Shown piece by piece: positions 16,614 through 26,380 of a DNA stretch of 44,062 nucleotides. The translations under genes were made by a program, and so were the position numbers. Numbering within the stretch: the stretch's first letter is position 1; every line of letters starts with the position of its first letter. Under the pieces are notes generated by a model. It ran no database searches, was not told the origin of the DNA, and worked only from the letters and a program-made list of their open reading frames with translations. Origin of the DNA: Pseudomonadota bacterium (GTDB taxonomy: Bacteria; Pseudomonadota; Gammaproteobacteria; Acidiferrobacterales; UBA6901); contig JAJXUF010000020.1 of assembly GCA_021783175.1 (NCBI GenBank), forward strand, positions 1-44,062, read 5' to 3'.

Positions 16614-17249
16614 ATGAGTCGAAATACCGCTGCGGTTCTCTCCCTTTCATTGGTCTTGGTGCTGGCTGCAGGCCTTTGGATCCCACGGGTGGAAGGCTTT
16701 TTGCGACACAACGGCGCGAGGCCAATTTCCAGCAGCATCGGCATGACGCAGCTCTACCCGCCGCGGCCGCTCACCGCATTCGCTCTACGAGACACTCACA
16801 AAAAGGCGTTTAATCTTTCCCGTTTGCGCGGCCATTGGAATTTTCTGTTTTTTGGCTATTCTCACTGCGCCAACGCATGTCCCGATACACTCGATACGTT
16901 CAAGAAGCTGCACAAACTTGCCGGCGGCCTGTCGCAAGACGTGCAATACGTGTTCGTTTCCGTTGATCCGCAACGTGACAGCGCTGACCAACTTACAAAG
17001 TATCTGGAGCATTTTGACCCAGATATTATCGGCGCCACCGGCACCAATGATGAGCTCGCAGCATTAACCGGCCAATTGGGTGTGTATTACAAACGCCAAG
17101 CACCTTTGCCCGATGGCCCCTACGGCGTGGACCACACCTCCACGATTTTCTTGATTGACCCAAAAGCACGACTGCGCGCGCTATTCACGGATACGACCAA
17201 CGCCCACGATATTGCCAAGGGCTTCGGCACCCTGCGGCGCAAGAATTAG
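16614..17249 (+). CDS. SCO1/SenC-type copper chaperone-thioredoxin protein
   Basis: A 211-residue membrane-anchored periplasmic protein with an N-terminal anchor at about residues 6-24. The thioredoxin fold carries the SCO copper site: CANAC (C-x3-C, about residues 88-92, in GYSHCANACPDT) and a distal His in GVDHTSTIFLIDP. SCO proteins deliver or reduce copper at the CuA site of heme-copper oxidases. The gene is followed, 504 nt later, by heme A synthase, consistent with aa3-type oxidase biogenesis, but no oxidase subunit is in the window. A GGAG ribosome binding site precedes the ATG. Confidence 0.92.
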   Translation: MSRNTAAVLSLSLVLVLAAGLWIPRVEGFLRHNGARPISSSIGMTQLYPPRPLTAFALRDTHKKAFNLSRLRGHWNFLFFGYSHCANACPDTLDTFKKLHKLAGGLSQDVQYVFVSVDPQRDSADQLTKYLEHFDPDIIGATGTNDELAALTGQLGVYYKRQAPLPDGPYGVDHTSTIFLIDPKARLRALFTDTTNAHDIAKGFGTLRRKN

Positions 17250-17753
17250 CGGGCACCAGCCATTATGGGGCGGGCGAAATCCGCAACTTTCACCTGACTC
17301 ACGAGCCAGCGCTCGCGCGCGACCAGGAGAGAACAGAATCGTGGATGCAGATATGCACCGCGCCCAGCAATCCGGTGATCGGACCGATAGGAATGTGCCA
17401 ACCTGGCATTCACGGCCATCGATATACCGGGCACATTCCACCAGTAAATGTGCAAAATCTGGCCCGCCCACCGCGCCCGCAATCAACATAATCGACAAAA
17501 CCGGGGTTGCAGTCTGGGCGCGCGACTCGGGGATGATTTATAATCAACCAAGTCATTTGACGCACAACCCTACCCGATCCGGCTGCATGCGCTGCACCTC
17601 TCTATCAACACCGAATCCTGCTGACAAAATATGCGGCGGTGATCGGGATCGCCAGTTCCGTTATCGTCCGGACACCAACAGACGCAAACGCCGCGGAAAC
17701 GCAATCAGGCCTAATTGGGCATTTATTTAACGCACGCTGAGGAGCGCCAATCC
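17250..17753. other. 504-nt gap between SCO1 and heme A synthase, no supported gene
   Basis: Reading frames of 60-190 residues exist on both strands, but none has a family resemblance, a hydrophobic pattern or a ribosome binding site that I can defend. In typical oxidase assembly clusters this position holds SURF1-like or ctaB genes, so it may be a decayed remnant. The ctaA ribosome binding site (GAGGAG) is at its right end. Confidence 0.4.
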
Positions 17754-18827
17754 ATGACCGACCTTTCCGCAGCCCAGGATACTCATCCTGGTGACCTAGC
17801 TAGACCCCAGCCACAACAGAAGGCTATCGCAATTTGGCTATTGCTGTGCTGCGCCATGATCTTTGCAATGGTGGTGGTTGGCGGAGTAACTCGGCTCACG
17901 CGTTCGGGGCTTTCCATAGTCGAATGGGATCCCATCATGGGCGCAGTTCCCCCACTTAATACGACGCAGTGGGACAAGGCGTTTCATCTCTATCAACAGA
18001 CACCGGAATTTCGCGATGTAAACTACGACATGAAGCTGGACGAGTTCAAATCCATATTCTGGATGGAATATGCACATCGTCTGCTCGGACGCAGTATTGG
18101 CGTAGTATTTCTTGTGCCGTTCCTGTACTTCCTTGCACGTCGCCGGATTGATCACCAACTTGTACCGAAGCTTGTCACGATGTTTTTGTTGGGTGGGCTG
18201 CAAGGGGCGCTAGGCTGGTACATGGTCAAGAGCGGGTTGGTACACAATCCCCATGTAAGCCAGTACCGGCTTACCGCGCATCTGGGAACAGCATTTCTCA
18301 TTTATGCGTTCATATTCTGGGTTGCGCTTGATCTTATATTTCCGCGCACACGGCTTCCAAACGCAGATCTCAGGAACTTACGTCGATTTGCCTACGGCGT
18401 AACGACCCTAGTCTTTGTGATGGTGATCGCGGGTGGCTTCGTGGCCGGTCTCAAGGCAGGATTTGTGTACAATACCTTTCCCACCATGAACGGGCACTGG
18501 CTGCCGCCTGGAATGTTCGCCTTACAGCCGGTTTGGCGCAATTTTTTCGAAAACATGGGAACAGTGCAATTTGATCACCGCATGATCGCTTATCTGCTGG
18601 CGATCGTTATTCCCACTTTTTGGTTCGTCGCGCGGCGGGCGCAGCTGCCCGCGAGAGGCCGGGTCGCAATTCACCTTTTGTTAGCTATGCTGGCAATCCA
18701 GATTGCATTGGGCATCACCACGCTTCTTTTCATCGTACCCATACCGCTGGCGGCAACACACCAAGCAGGCGCGCTGACACTATTCACTATTGCACTCTTT
18801 GTCAGCCACACGCTTCACAACGCCTAG
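17754..18827 (+). CDS. ctaA: Heme A synthase (COX15/CtaA)
   Basis: A 357-residue polytopic membrane protein with about eight transmembrane segments. It opens with a polar N-terminus, then TM1 ([20 protein letters not shown], about 28-47) followed by [15 protein letters not shown], a COX15 hallmark. Heme-ligating histidines are seen in [31 protein letters not shown] and ATHQAGAL. It oxidises heme O to heme A for cytochrome aa3 oxidase. I start at the ATG at 17754 behind GAGGAG. An in-frame start at 17715 would add 13 unrelated residues. It converges on the GGDEF-EAL gene with a 14-nt gap. Confidence 0.94.
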   Translation: MTDLSAAQDTHPGDLARPQPQQKAIAIWLLLCCAMIFAMVVVGGVTRLTRSGLSIVEWDPIMGAVPPLNTTQWDKAFHLYQQTPEFRDVNYDMKLDEFKSIFWMEYAHRLLGRSIGVVFLVPFLYFLARRRIDHQLVPKLVTMFLLGGLQGALGWYMVKSGLVHNPHVSQYRLTAHLGTAFLIYAFIFWVALDLIFPRTRLPNADLRNLRRFAYGVTTLVFVMVIAGGFVAGLKAGFVYNTFPTMNGHWLPPGMFALQPVWRNFFENMGTVQFDHRMIAYLLAIVIPTFWFVARRAQLPARGRVAIHLLLAMLAIQIALGITTLLFIVPIPLAATHQAGALTLFTIALFVSHTLHNA

Positions 18828-18841
18828 GTCACGGCTGCGGA

Positions 18842-21800
18842 TCAGGAATCCTTTTCGGATAGAAATTCTTCCAGCCCTTCGGCAGTCAATGGCTTGCTGA
18901 AGAAATACCCTTGCATTACGTAACAGCCGTTACTTTGCAGAAAATCAATCTGCTCCTTGGTTTCGACACCTTCGGCAACGACATTGATTTTCAGACGCTG
19001 CGCCATGCCAATGATTGCCGAAGTTATTGCGGCGTCGTCGGCATCGCTCTGAATATCGTGAATGAAAGTGCGGTCAATCTTCAAAGTATCTATCGGAAAT
19101 CGCCGAAGGTAGCTAAGCGAAGAATAGCCGGTCCCGAAGTCGTCCACGGCCAAGCGCGTTCCCATGCTGCCCAGCGCATCCAGGGCCTGTATGGTTAGCT
19201 GGGTGTGACGCATGATAATGCTTTCAGTGATTTCAAGCTCAAGCAACGTCGGGTTGCAGCCACTGGCCTGCATAGCGCGGTCAATGATTGACGCGAAGTT
19301 AGGTTCGTTGAACTGACGCGCAGACAAATTGACCGCAATGCGCAGATGCTCCCGTCCTGCCCGTCGCCATTTCCGCAGTTGCTCGCAGGCAGCGCGCAAA
19401 ACCCACTCGCCCACGGGTATTATGATGCCAGTTTCCTCCAGAAGCGGAACAAAATCGGATGGTGCAATCAATCCGAGTTCGGGATGCTGCCAACGCAAGA
19501 GGGCTTCGACACCGACAACCTTTCCACTATTAGTGTCAATCTGCGGCTGATAGTGAAGTAAAAACTCGCTCCGCTCCAAGGCGTGGCGCAGGCTACTTTC
19601 CAAAGTCAGGCGCTCGAAGGCTCTTGCGCTCATGTCCGCGGAGTAGAATTGATAATTATTTTTGCCGAGATCCTTTGCACGGTACATAGCAATGTCGGCG
19701 TGCTTTAGCAGAGTATCCGAGTCTTCCCCGTCCGTTGGATACAAACTTATTCCCACGCTCGCGGTGATAAAAAGCTCACGCTCATCAATCCTGAACGAGG
19801 GCGTAACGGTATCAAGGATCTTTTGTGCGATCCCGGGCACGTCCTGCTCCGAAGTAATATCGTCCAGCAATATTGCGAACTCATCCCCCCCGAGCCTGGC
19901 TACAACATCTCCATCCCGCAAGCTTTCAGCGAGGCGACGCGATATCAATTGCAGCAGGCGGTCGCCTACCGCGTGACCAAGGGTATCATTAATGTTCTTG
20001 AATCGGTCGAGATCCAGAAAAAGCACGGCGACTCGGCGGCCATGCCAACGCGCGCGCGCAAGCGACTCTTTCAGCCGATCCATGTAGAAAATGCGGTTCG
20101 GTAACTCTGTAAGCGCGTCGTGGTGTGCAAGAAAATGCAACCGCTCTTGGGTCTGCATGCGCTCGGTGATGTCTTTTCCGGTTGCCACAAAATGGGTTAT
20201 TTGACCCTGAGGATCCTTCAGCGGCGTAATCGTCTTTTCTTCATAATAAAGCAGGCCATTCTTTTTCTTGTTGACGAATACTTCGCTGAATACCTGCCCA
20301 TTCATGATGGTGATCCACAGTTTCTGGTAGAAGCTGTCGCGCTGCTTGCCGGATTTGACTATGGAGGGTGTTTGACCGATCGCCTCTGCGCGCGTGAATC
20401 CAGTGACCGCCTCGAACGACAAATTGACGTATTCGATGACGCCCTTAACGTCTGTGATCATCACCGAATCCGCCGTCTGCTCCAACGCGCGTGACAACTT
20501 CCGCATCTCTTTCTCAGCGAATTGTCGGTCAGTTACGTCTTGCGCAATAACCAGCACGCAGTCATCCTTTCCAATGGTTATCGGCTCGATTGAACCTATA
20601 CAGTAACGCAGCTCCCCGGATTTGTTGCGAAACTCCAGATCTGCATCCTGCAGAGCGCCGGATTGCTTGAGTTTCTCCAGCATTTCCACCCGGTGACTGG
20701 GCGTTGGCCATAGCTTAAGTTCAGAAACCGTATGTCCAATCACTTCATCTCGCGTCCAGCCGCCGGCATGTAGAAATGCGTCGTTCACATCCAAAATCAT
20801 GCCGTCCCTGACACGGCTGATGCTGATGATCGCGGCACTGGAGTGATATACCTTATAAAAGCGCTCCTCGGAATGCCGCAGTGCCTCCTGGATTTCGACC
20901 TCTTGGGACATATCCCGCATCAGGGTGACTCTGACCTTGCGGCCCCGGTAAGTGCTTTCCTGTCCTCGAAGCTCGGCCGGAACGCGCGTCCCATCGGCGC
21001 GCAGAGCAATGGCAACGTACGGTTTGTCGTGGCCGGTTTGCATGTACTGCTGCACGGTGGGCCACGATTCAACAGCGGTGAATTCTTGTACAGACCGACC
21101 GATTAGATCGGCCGGAGCAATCCTCAAAATTTCAGCGCCGCGCCGATTCGTTTCGACAATGATTCCGTTTTCGATAATAAAAATACCTTCAGACGTAGCG
21201 TCGGACAGACTGCGAAAGCGCTCTTCGCTCTCTTTCAGAGCCTGTTCTGCTCGCTGCCGTTCAGCGATATCACGCACAAGGATAAGACCGGCCTTATGCC
21301 CCTGCCAGGTCGTGATTGATGCCGTCAATTCAACTGGCACGGGCTTGCCGTCCTTGCTGATGAACTTCGATTCATACTGGGATGGAGGCGAACCGCCACG
21401 CACTCGCTCGTCGCGACGTGCAATTACAGTTGCCTGTTCGTCAGGATGGACCACATCCAGTGCGGTCGTGCCGATAAGCTCGGTAACGTTGTAACCAAGC
21501 ATGTCGGCGATCCGTCGGTTTGCGAACACATGCCGGCCGTTTTCGAGGGCAACCAGGATGCCATCGTTGGCATTTTCCGCCAGCGCTCTCAGGCTTTCCT
21601 CGCTTGCGCGCAAGGCGGTACCTGTGCGACGGTGCTCGGCAATCTCACTTTCCAGGGAATCGGTTTTGGCTGACAGCGCCTGTGTCCTCTCCTGTACCGC
21701 CTCGGCCAACCATTGCTGTCGCGCGGAGGCGCGCGCAACAACGAACACCATGGTCAGGACAAATAATCCGCCGCCAACCCATATAAGCGCCAATACGAAG

Positions 21801-22534
21801 GACTGCGGCCCTGGTTCCCTTCCGCGCCACTCGCCCGCGATAGTCCAAGGCGCCCCGATGAGCGTTATGGTGCGAATGTGCGCCTGTTCTATACCACCTT
21901 TCTGTCCAAAGAATTGAGTCCCGCTGGCATCGTATAATTGAAAGTGGATGCGCGAGTCGATATTTTTCGTCGCTGCCTCAATTATCGGCGTGATGTTAAC
22001 GACGGCCTCGACAATTCCGTTAAATTGTTTTCCGCGAAAGAGTGGCGTGCTTACGACTACCCAACTCGAGCCGTCGTGCGTCTGTTCCGGATTACTGACG
22101 GCCGTGCGCATGGTATCGCGCATCTTGGTCGCATATTTGGCCAATTGCTGTTTTAGCAGACCCATCTCACCAACGGGATTCCTTCCGTTTACAGAGTAGT
22201 AGTGGCGAATCGAGTAGCTGCTGTCGACGTAAGCCAATCCGCAGATGGTTGGCTCCTGTCTTAGGATCGCGGCGCCGAAGCGGTCAAAATCAGAAAAAGG
22301 CGGTTGCGTCGGTCGCGCCAACATGAACGCCGCCAGGCTCTCGGTGGCCAAAATCGGAGTGCGCAGGGAGCGGTTAAGGCGATCGCTTACGCTATGCAGC
22401 GCAAGATCGAGGGCAATTTCATTCCTGCCATGCATTTCCTGGCGCACAACTCGATCGCTGCTGTAAAGTGCCAGCAGTCCTAGAGCTGCGACCAGAATCA
22501 TGGCACCTACACGCTGCAAGCTGGTTCGGTTCAT
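18842..22534 (-). CDS. CHASE-PAS(x4)-GGDEF-EAL cyclic-di-GMP sensor protein
   Basis: A 1230-residue inner-membrane signalling protein. TM1 (about 10-26) and TM2 (about 247-268) flank a periplasmic CHASE-like sensor domain. A coiled coil (about 285-315) leads into four PAS domains, each beginning with a recognisable helix and ending in ...LIG or ...VIG turns (about 315-440, 440-560, 565-685, 690-805). The GGDEF domain has an intact active site, RLGGDEFAIL, and an RDGD inhibitory I-site exactly five residues upstream. The EAL domain has EALLRW and DDFGTGYSSL. Both synthesis and hydrolysis of c-di-GMP therefore look chemically possible. It is convergent with ctaA and has no obvious operon partner. 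Confidence 0.94.
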   Translation of the reverse strand: MNRTSLQRVGAMILVAALGLLALYSSDRVVRQEMHGRNEIALDLALHSVSDRLNRSLRTPILATESLAAFMLARPTQPPFSDFDRFGAAILRQEPTICGLAYVDSSYSIRHYYSVNGRNPVGEMGLLKQQLAKYATKMRDTMRTAVSNPEQTHDGSSWVVVSTPLFRGKQFNGIVEAVVNITPIIEAATKNIDSRIHFQLYDASGTQFFGQKGGIEQAHIRTITLIGAPWTIAGEWRGREPGPQSFVLALIWVGGGLFVLTMVFVVARASARQQWLAEAVQERTQALSAKTDSLESEIAEHRRTGTALRASEESLRALAENANDGILVALENGRHVFANRRIADMLGYNVTELIGTTALDVVHPDEQATVIARRDERVRGGSPPSQYESKFISKDGKPVPVELTASITTWQGHKAGLILVRDIAERQRAEQALKESEERFRSLSDATSEGIFIIENGIIVETNRRGAEILRIAPADLIGRSVQEFTAVESWPTVQQYMQTGHDKPYVAIALRADGTRVPAELRGQESTYRGRKVRVTLMRDMSQEVEIQEALRHSEERFYKVYHSSAAIISISRVRDGMILDVNDAFLHAGGWTRDEVIGHTVSELKLWPTPSHRVEMLEKLKQSGALQDADLEFRNKSGELRYCIGSIEPITIGKDDCVLVIAQDVTDRQFAEKEMRKLSRALEQTADSVMITDVKGVIEYVNLSFEAVTGFTRAEAIGQTPSIVKSGKQRDSFYQKLWITIMNGQVFSEVFVNKKKNGLLYYEEKTITPLKDPQGQITHFVATGKDITERMQTQERLHFLAHHDALTELPNRIFYMDRLKESLARARWHGRRVAVLFLDLDRFKNINDTLGHAVGDRLLQLISRRLAESLRDGDVVARLGGDEFAILLDDITSEQDVPGIAQKILDTVTPSFRIDERELFITASVGISLYPTDGEDSDTLLKHADIAMYRAKDLGKNNYQFYSADMSARAFERLTLESSLRHALERSEFLLHYQPQIDTNSGKVVGVEALLRWQHPELGLIAPSDFVPLLEETGIIIPVGEWVLRAACEQLRKWRRAGREHLRIAVNLSARQFNEPNFASIIDRAMQASGCNPTLLELEITESIIMRHTQLTIQALDALGSMGTRLAVDDFGTGYSSLSYLRRFPIDTLKIDRTFIHDIQSDADDAAITSAIIGMAQRLKINVVAEGVETKEQIDFLQSNGCYVMQGYFFSKPLTAEGLEEFLSEKDS

Positions 22535-22765
22535 GCACGTCTGCTACCACAGACCGCTGCCGACCCCTTTTTCCCAGCAGAACCTGATATCATCCCCCAC
22601 CCCGTCCAGAGCTGTTCATTTTTATGTCCGTCGGTACTATCGACAAACTTGGTCCACTGATCCGAAAGGGCCCTGTGTTTGCCTCCTTAAGAGTCTAATA
22701 CACAATCTGAAATTCGAGAACTCAATAGGACCGCTGGCAAAAATGAGATCCGCAGACAGAAATCA

Positions 22766-23158
22766 ATGAAATCAATACTGTTTGTTCATATTGCCTGCGT
22801 CATTCTTGCGTTCGCCGGTTTTGTTCTGCGTGGAATATGGATGATCCGGGACTCACCCCTTCTTCATGCAACTTGGGTAAAGGTTGTCCCGCACATCAAC
22901 GATACCTTGCTGCTCGCAGCTGGTATTACGCTGGCGCTGCAAGTACGTCAGTATCCCATTATGAATGGCTGGCTGACGGCAAAGGCCTTCGGACTGGCTG
23001 CCTATATTCTGCTTGGAACCGTCGCACTCAAGCGCGGCAAAACCAAACGTATCCGGATTATTTGCTGGATCGGTGGCCTAACGGTATTCGGATATATTGT
23101 TGCGGTTGCGATATCACGAGATCCAATTCCATTCGCCGGGCTCGCCGGTCTCCATTAA
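22766..23158 (+). CDS. SirB family four-TM membrane protein
   Basis: A 130-residue protein with four hydrophobic segments (about 1-22, 43-60, 70-87, 98-117). Features of the SirB family are visible: LRGIWM, the central VVPHINDTLLLAAGI and the KAFGLAAYILLGTVALKRG stretch. The molecular role of SirB proteins is not established. The start ATG at 22766 has only a weak purine-rich upstream sequence. It stands alone between the c-di-GMP gene and the periplasmic protein gene. Confidence 0.8.
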   Translation: MKSILFVHIACVILAFAGFVLRGIWMIRDSPLLHATWVKVVPHINDTLLLAAGITLALQVRQYPIMNGWLTAKAFGLAAYILLGTVALKRGKTKRIRIICWIGGLTVFGYIVAVAISRDPIPFAGLAGLH

Positions 23159-23538
23159 TAACACTGCGGATGGAACAAATGCCCTATGTGGTCTTGATGC
23201 ACCCAAGCTTCTCGCATAGACCGGGCTGAAGACCGAACTGATTTCTACCAATATTCGTGCTGGCAATGCTGGATGGTTCACAATGCAACCGCGCGACGGA
23301 TGGGTCTGAACCGTCTTGGATCCGTCAGAGATAGATCTGGCTGCTCGTCAAAAACGGCGACAAAGCTAAAGATGGCATTGTTTTGGCAGGATAAAACACG
23401 AAAGAGAGATGCAGCCGGGCCTGGTGTTATGTCCTTGACCCGGCTGCCGAAAGATACGGCTACAAGCAAGCGTCGAAATGGCCCCCGACACTAAATCTCA
23501 CGCGCGGGGAAAACGACATGTCTGCGGTGACCGTACTT
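23159..23538. other. 380-nt gap, one inverted repeat, no gene
   Basis: No frame here has a ribosome binding site with a recognisable product. A 9-bp perfect inverted repeat GCAGCCGGG (23411-23419) / CCCGGCTGC (23439-23447) with a 19-nt loop lies between the convergent SirB and CHRD-like genes. It lacks a U-tract but may aid termination in either direction. Confidence 0.4.
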
Positions 23539-23952
23539 TTATTCCGCAATATTGCCACAGGCGACGTATACCGCGATGTCACGTGAGGATTCGTGAACAT
23601 TAATGGCATATTTGCCTTTGAGCAGATCTTCAAGAGAAACTGGCACGACGGTTTCTGACTTGCCGTCCATGAGCGATTTCAACGGCCACTTCGGCGCAGG
23701 ATTAATGTGACCGCAGACTCCTTCGTGAATGTGAATGGGCTCCACCCGGCCTTTTGGCACACCTTTGAGGCTGACGACAACCCGCGTGGAGGCGCCTTCG
23801 GCAGTTAATACTGCTGTGCCGCTTTCGCGAGCGTAAAAACCTGCCTCGGGATTGATCTTCACGGTAAGGCTGCTGGGACCGGCCGCGAGCGCCACTCCGC
23901 AAGAAGCCACTGCCAGCCCGGCGAACAACGTAAGCATGTTAAGTTTGCGCAT
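23539..23952 (-). CDS. Periplasmic CHRD/SodC-like small protein
   Basis: A 137-residue protein with a Sec signal peptide (MRKLNMLTLFAGLAVASCGVALA, cleavage near residue 23). The mature part is beta-rich and has IHIHEGVCGH, then LLKGKYAINVHES and YVACGN; the two Cys could form a disulfide. This layout resembles the CHRD/Cu-Zn superoxide dismutase-like fold, but the full metal-ligand set of SodC is absent, so enzymatic activity is not implied. An AAGGGG ribosome binding site precedes the ATG. Function unknown. Confidence 0.75.
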   Translation of the reverse strand: MRKLNMLTLFAGLAVASCGVALAAGPSSLTVKINPEAGFYARESGTAVLTAEGASTRVVVSLKGVPKGRVEPIHIHEGVCGHINPAPKWPLKSLMDGKSETVVPVSLEDLLKGKYAINVHESSRDIAVYVACGNIAE

Positions 23953-24460
23953 GTCTTTAACCCCTTTCCTTTTTGTGAATCGGAATTAACCACAAATACA
24001 GATGCAATCTATCACAGGTCAAATCTGCCGACCAATCGTAAATCCGGACCGCGCCCCGCAACAAGCCGCTCAACCCCAACCAATTCCCGGAACTATATCC
24101 AACCGACACCTTTGTGGCTGCATGCCCAATAGCAACAAACGGTTCATTTCCCTTTCATGGCAACCTTAGCGTCAACTCCAGAATTGCCCAATCCAGAAAT
24201 TGCTCGCTAAAGACGGTTGAGCGCAGAGCAAGCAAGGTGTTGCGGAAGGGACGTCCAGTTGGCACATCCTCATACCCTATTGCGGCCTTCCGACTGCAAG
24301 AGGGCCCGAAGGGGGCGCTCTATCTTCATAAGCCCCCAACTGGTCCCGCATTTCACCCTCGAGATTCAAGCCTGCCGGTTTCCTCCGCCTTTATCACGAG
24401 TTATTACTGTGATTCGGGCGGAGGAGTCCTTCTAAGTCCCGACCTACGTTAGAATCATGC
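23953..24460. other. Gap of 508 nt with a hairpin after the cytochrome-porin gene
   Basis: No gene was supported. On the right, 37 nt past the cytochrome-porin stop, is the inverted repeat listed separately. On the left, upstream of the periplasmic protein gene, 24009-24022 holds one good FNR-type half-site (TTGAC on the minus strand) but its other arm (GATAG) is poor. Confidence 0.4.
24382..24424 (-). terminator. Stem-loop downstream of the cytochrome-porin gene
   Basis: CCTCCGCC (24382-24389) and GGCGGAGG (24417-24424) form an 8-bp stem. Inside it ATCAC (24393-24397) can pair with GTGAT, extending the structure. It lies 37 nt after the stop codon. No U-tract follows, so termination efficiency is uncertain. 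Confidence 0.5.
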
Positions 24461-25846
24461 CTACCAAACGAACCAGCCGTACAGGAACAGGTTATTATCG
24501 TACGACATGTCAGTGGTTGAGCCGACGTACTTGGTGTAGTCGACGTATTGCACGCCGAGCTTGGTGTTTTCCCAAGGCAAGTACGACACATCAACAGTCC
24601 AATAATTTGTATCGGGCTTGCCTACTTGATTAGTCACACCATCACCCCAGGCATACAGATTGGGGTCTCCCGAACCACTCCACGTGTCATACCCAAGCGC
24701 CACCTCATAGGTATGGCTGAAATGCATCACACCATCGACATGCACGCCGTTGAGGTGGTCCTTCTGGTTATACGGCACCCCTGAACCAGTGCCCGCGGTA
24801 GGGTCAAAGTGGCCGTAATTTTGGTCTTCGTGCTGATACATGGCGTGCAGCGCCAACAGATTGGATCCGAGTGGCAGTTCATACTGGGTATCTACGCCAG
24901 TGTCGGTGTACTTATCCAAGGCATACACGCTATCCACGCCCCTGGTCTGCATTCCGAACGCACCGACCTCAAGAAATGAATTATTGAACTGATGCTGCCA
25001 AGCCAGTCTTGCGTAGGGCGCCAACCCGCTGATGCTGTCCAATGTTCCAGCAAGCGCGGGGGCAGCGGGATTCAAGGTATGGCTATTCGCCACCGTGCTT
25101 CCCGATCCCTGGATGGCAGTACGATAAAAAGTGAGTGCGGCGTACCATTGACTATCTATCAGCGTATAGGCGCCCAAACCAGCGACGTTCTGCGCGAGAC
25201 TATCTATCATGGTGTCTGGCGCACCAGGTGCGCCAGTTGTGGCGTTGGCACTGTGATAAGGGGTTACGTCCGCCGCCATCCATGGAAACCTCCAGGCGGG
25301 CGTGCTGTTCCACACATCCTCAACCGTCGGATTGTTGTTAAATGTCAGCCCGTAGATCGCGTCCTGATTGCCAATTTTAAAATGATTGGCATAACGCACA
25401 TCCGTGTTATCTATGCCGAAAGTGCCGCCGGCTTGATCGTAGGTCACTTGCGCAAAGGCGCCCATGTGCGGGGAAATCTCACCTGCATAGAACAGACTAA
25501 ACTGATTCGGGAACTCGATGTTGTCGTTCTGCAAGCCAGGCGCCCTTTTGCCCTCGTGGGTCATCGAAGTTTGCAGCATCACTGACAGTGGTGCGGAAGC
25601 ATTGATTTTCAGTGTTTCTCCGCCACCGGCTTCGATCTGCTGCAGCCCGGTCAGAACGTAGCCGTTCAGCTTGAACAGTCGGCCGAATGGGGTAAGTTCG
25701 GGAAAAACGGTATGACAGACCTCGCAAGGCATGCCTGTTTGTCGCGCAAAGCTAGGCACCGCGTATGCACTGTTTGGAGCCATTGCGCCGATCGACAATC
25801 CCGCTAGCGCGAGAAGAGGCGCAATAAAACGTCTGTGGATAATCAT
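24461..25846 (-). CDS. Cyc2-like outer-membrane monoheme cytochrome-porin fusion
   Basis: A 461-residue protein: Sec signal peptide (about 1-29), then VPSFARQTGMPCEVCHTVF with a single CxxCH heme c site (about residues 41-45), then PELTPFGRLFKLNGYVLTG, then about 380 residues of alternating amphipathic, Gly/Tyr/Asn-rich strands ending ...LFLYGWFVW, a C-terminal aromatic typical of outer-membrane beta-barrels. This architecture is that of Cyc2-type fused cytochrome-porins, which in Cyc2 carry electrons from extracellular Fe(II). Related PELTPFGR proteins of unknown role also exist, so iron oxidation is inference. I start at the ATG at 25846 behind GGGAG; the longer frame to 26089 has no signal peptide. 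An FNR-type box lies 170-183 nt upstream. Confidence 0.75.
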   Translation of the reverse strand: MIIHRRFIAPLLALAGLSIGAMAPNSAYAVPSFARQTGMPCEVCHTVFPELTPFGRLFKLNGYVLTGLQQIEAGGGETLKINASAPLSVMLQTSMTHEGKRAPGLQNDNIEFPNQFSLFYAGEISPHMGAFAQVTYDQAGGTFGIDNTDVRYANHFKIGNQDAIYGLTFNNNPTVEDVWNSTPAWRFPWMAADVTPYHSANATTGAPGAPDTMIDSLAQNVAGLGAYTLIDSQWYAALTFYRTAIQGSGSTVANSHTLNPAAPALAGTLDSISGLAPYARLAWQHQFNNSFLEVGAFGMQTRGVDSVYALDKYTDTGVDTQYELPLGSNLLALHAMYQHEDQNYGHFDPTAGTGSGVPYNQKDHLNGVHVDGVMHFSHTYEVALGYDTWSGSGDPNLYAWGDGVTNQVGKPDTNYWTVDVSYLPWENTKLGVQYVDYTKYVGSTTDMSYDNNLFLYGWFVW

Positions 25847-26380
25847 TGTTTTCTCCCAAAGCTGCGAATGCAAAAAAGGGTTTGCGGTCGAGACGACCGG
25901 AAGGAAATACAAACTCGGCGACTGAACCGCACCAAGAGCCTCACTTTCCTGCGGTGAGAATTCTAAATCTGACCACAGGTGAGCCGTAGGGTAAGAGTAG
26001 AGTTCAACTGCGGCTTTGATGCAGGTCAACTTCAGTAAAGATTTGCTGCTTCTCAAAAAACCGCGGCGCGATATATCTGCCCAAATCACTGCTCACTTGG
26101 GAGGGGGTGTATATCTCGTTTGGGGAGGGGGAAGCATATTCCATGCCGAAATGGCAATTCCGTTCGTCCAGAGAGACTCGGAGCGGTCCCGAGCCTACAA
26201 GGGATAACGGAATCGATGCAGGCCAATCGGAACCGGGCGTTCCGATTGACCGATCTTTAGAATCTTGCGTTGACATCGCCGATGTCAGATTGGCTGTCTC
26301 ACGAAATCGAATGCGCCGCTAGACGCTGCTCTGAATCTTGGCTGACTCAGCTTTAATCTATGTACCCGGAAAATTGTTTC
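25847..26380. other. 534-nt promoter region of the cytochrome-porin gene
   Basis: The gap between the polyferredoxin gene and the cytochrome-porin gene (both minus strand) contains the FNR-type box at 26016-26029. No coding frame with support was found. Confidence 0.5.
25988..26029 (-). promoter_or_regulatory. FNR/Dnr-like box and -10-like element upstream of the cytochrome-porin gene
   Basis: Plus-strand 26016-26029 reads TTGATGCAGGTCAA, one mismatch from TTGAT-N4-ATCAA. On the minus strand TACCCT (25993-25988) keeps T1, A2 and T6 of the -10 hexamer, with centres 32 nt apart as in class II FNR promoters. Predicted start of transcription is near 25981, leaving a leader of about 135 nt. Confidence 0.5.

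Noticed and set aside
16402..16725. Minus-strand frame with one hydrophobic stretch upstream of SCO1
   Set aside because: No ATG/GTG/TTG with a ribosome binding site in the right place, and it overlaps the SCO1 N-terminus.
17155..17730. 191-codon plus-strand frame overlapping the SCO1 3' end
   Set aside because: It starts inside SCO1 in another frame and shows no ribosome binding site, hydrophobic pattern or conserved motif.
24009..24022. Fifth FNR-like box upstream of the CHRD-like protein gene
   Set aside because: Only one arm (TTGAC) is good; the other (GATAG) has too many mismatches and there is no well-spaced -10.
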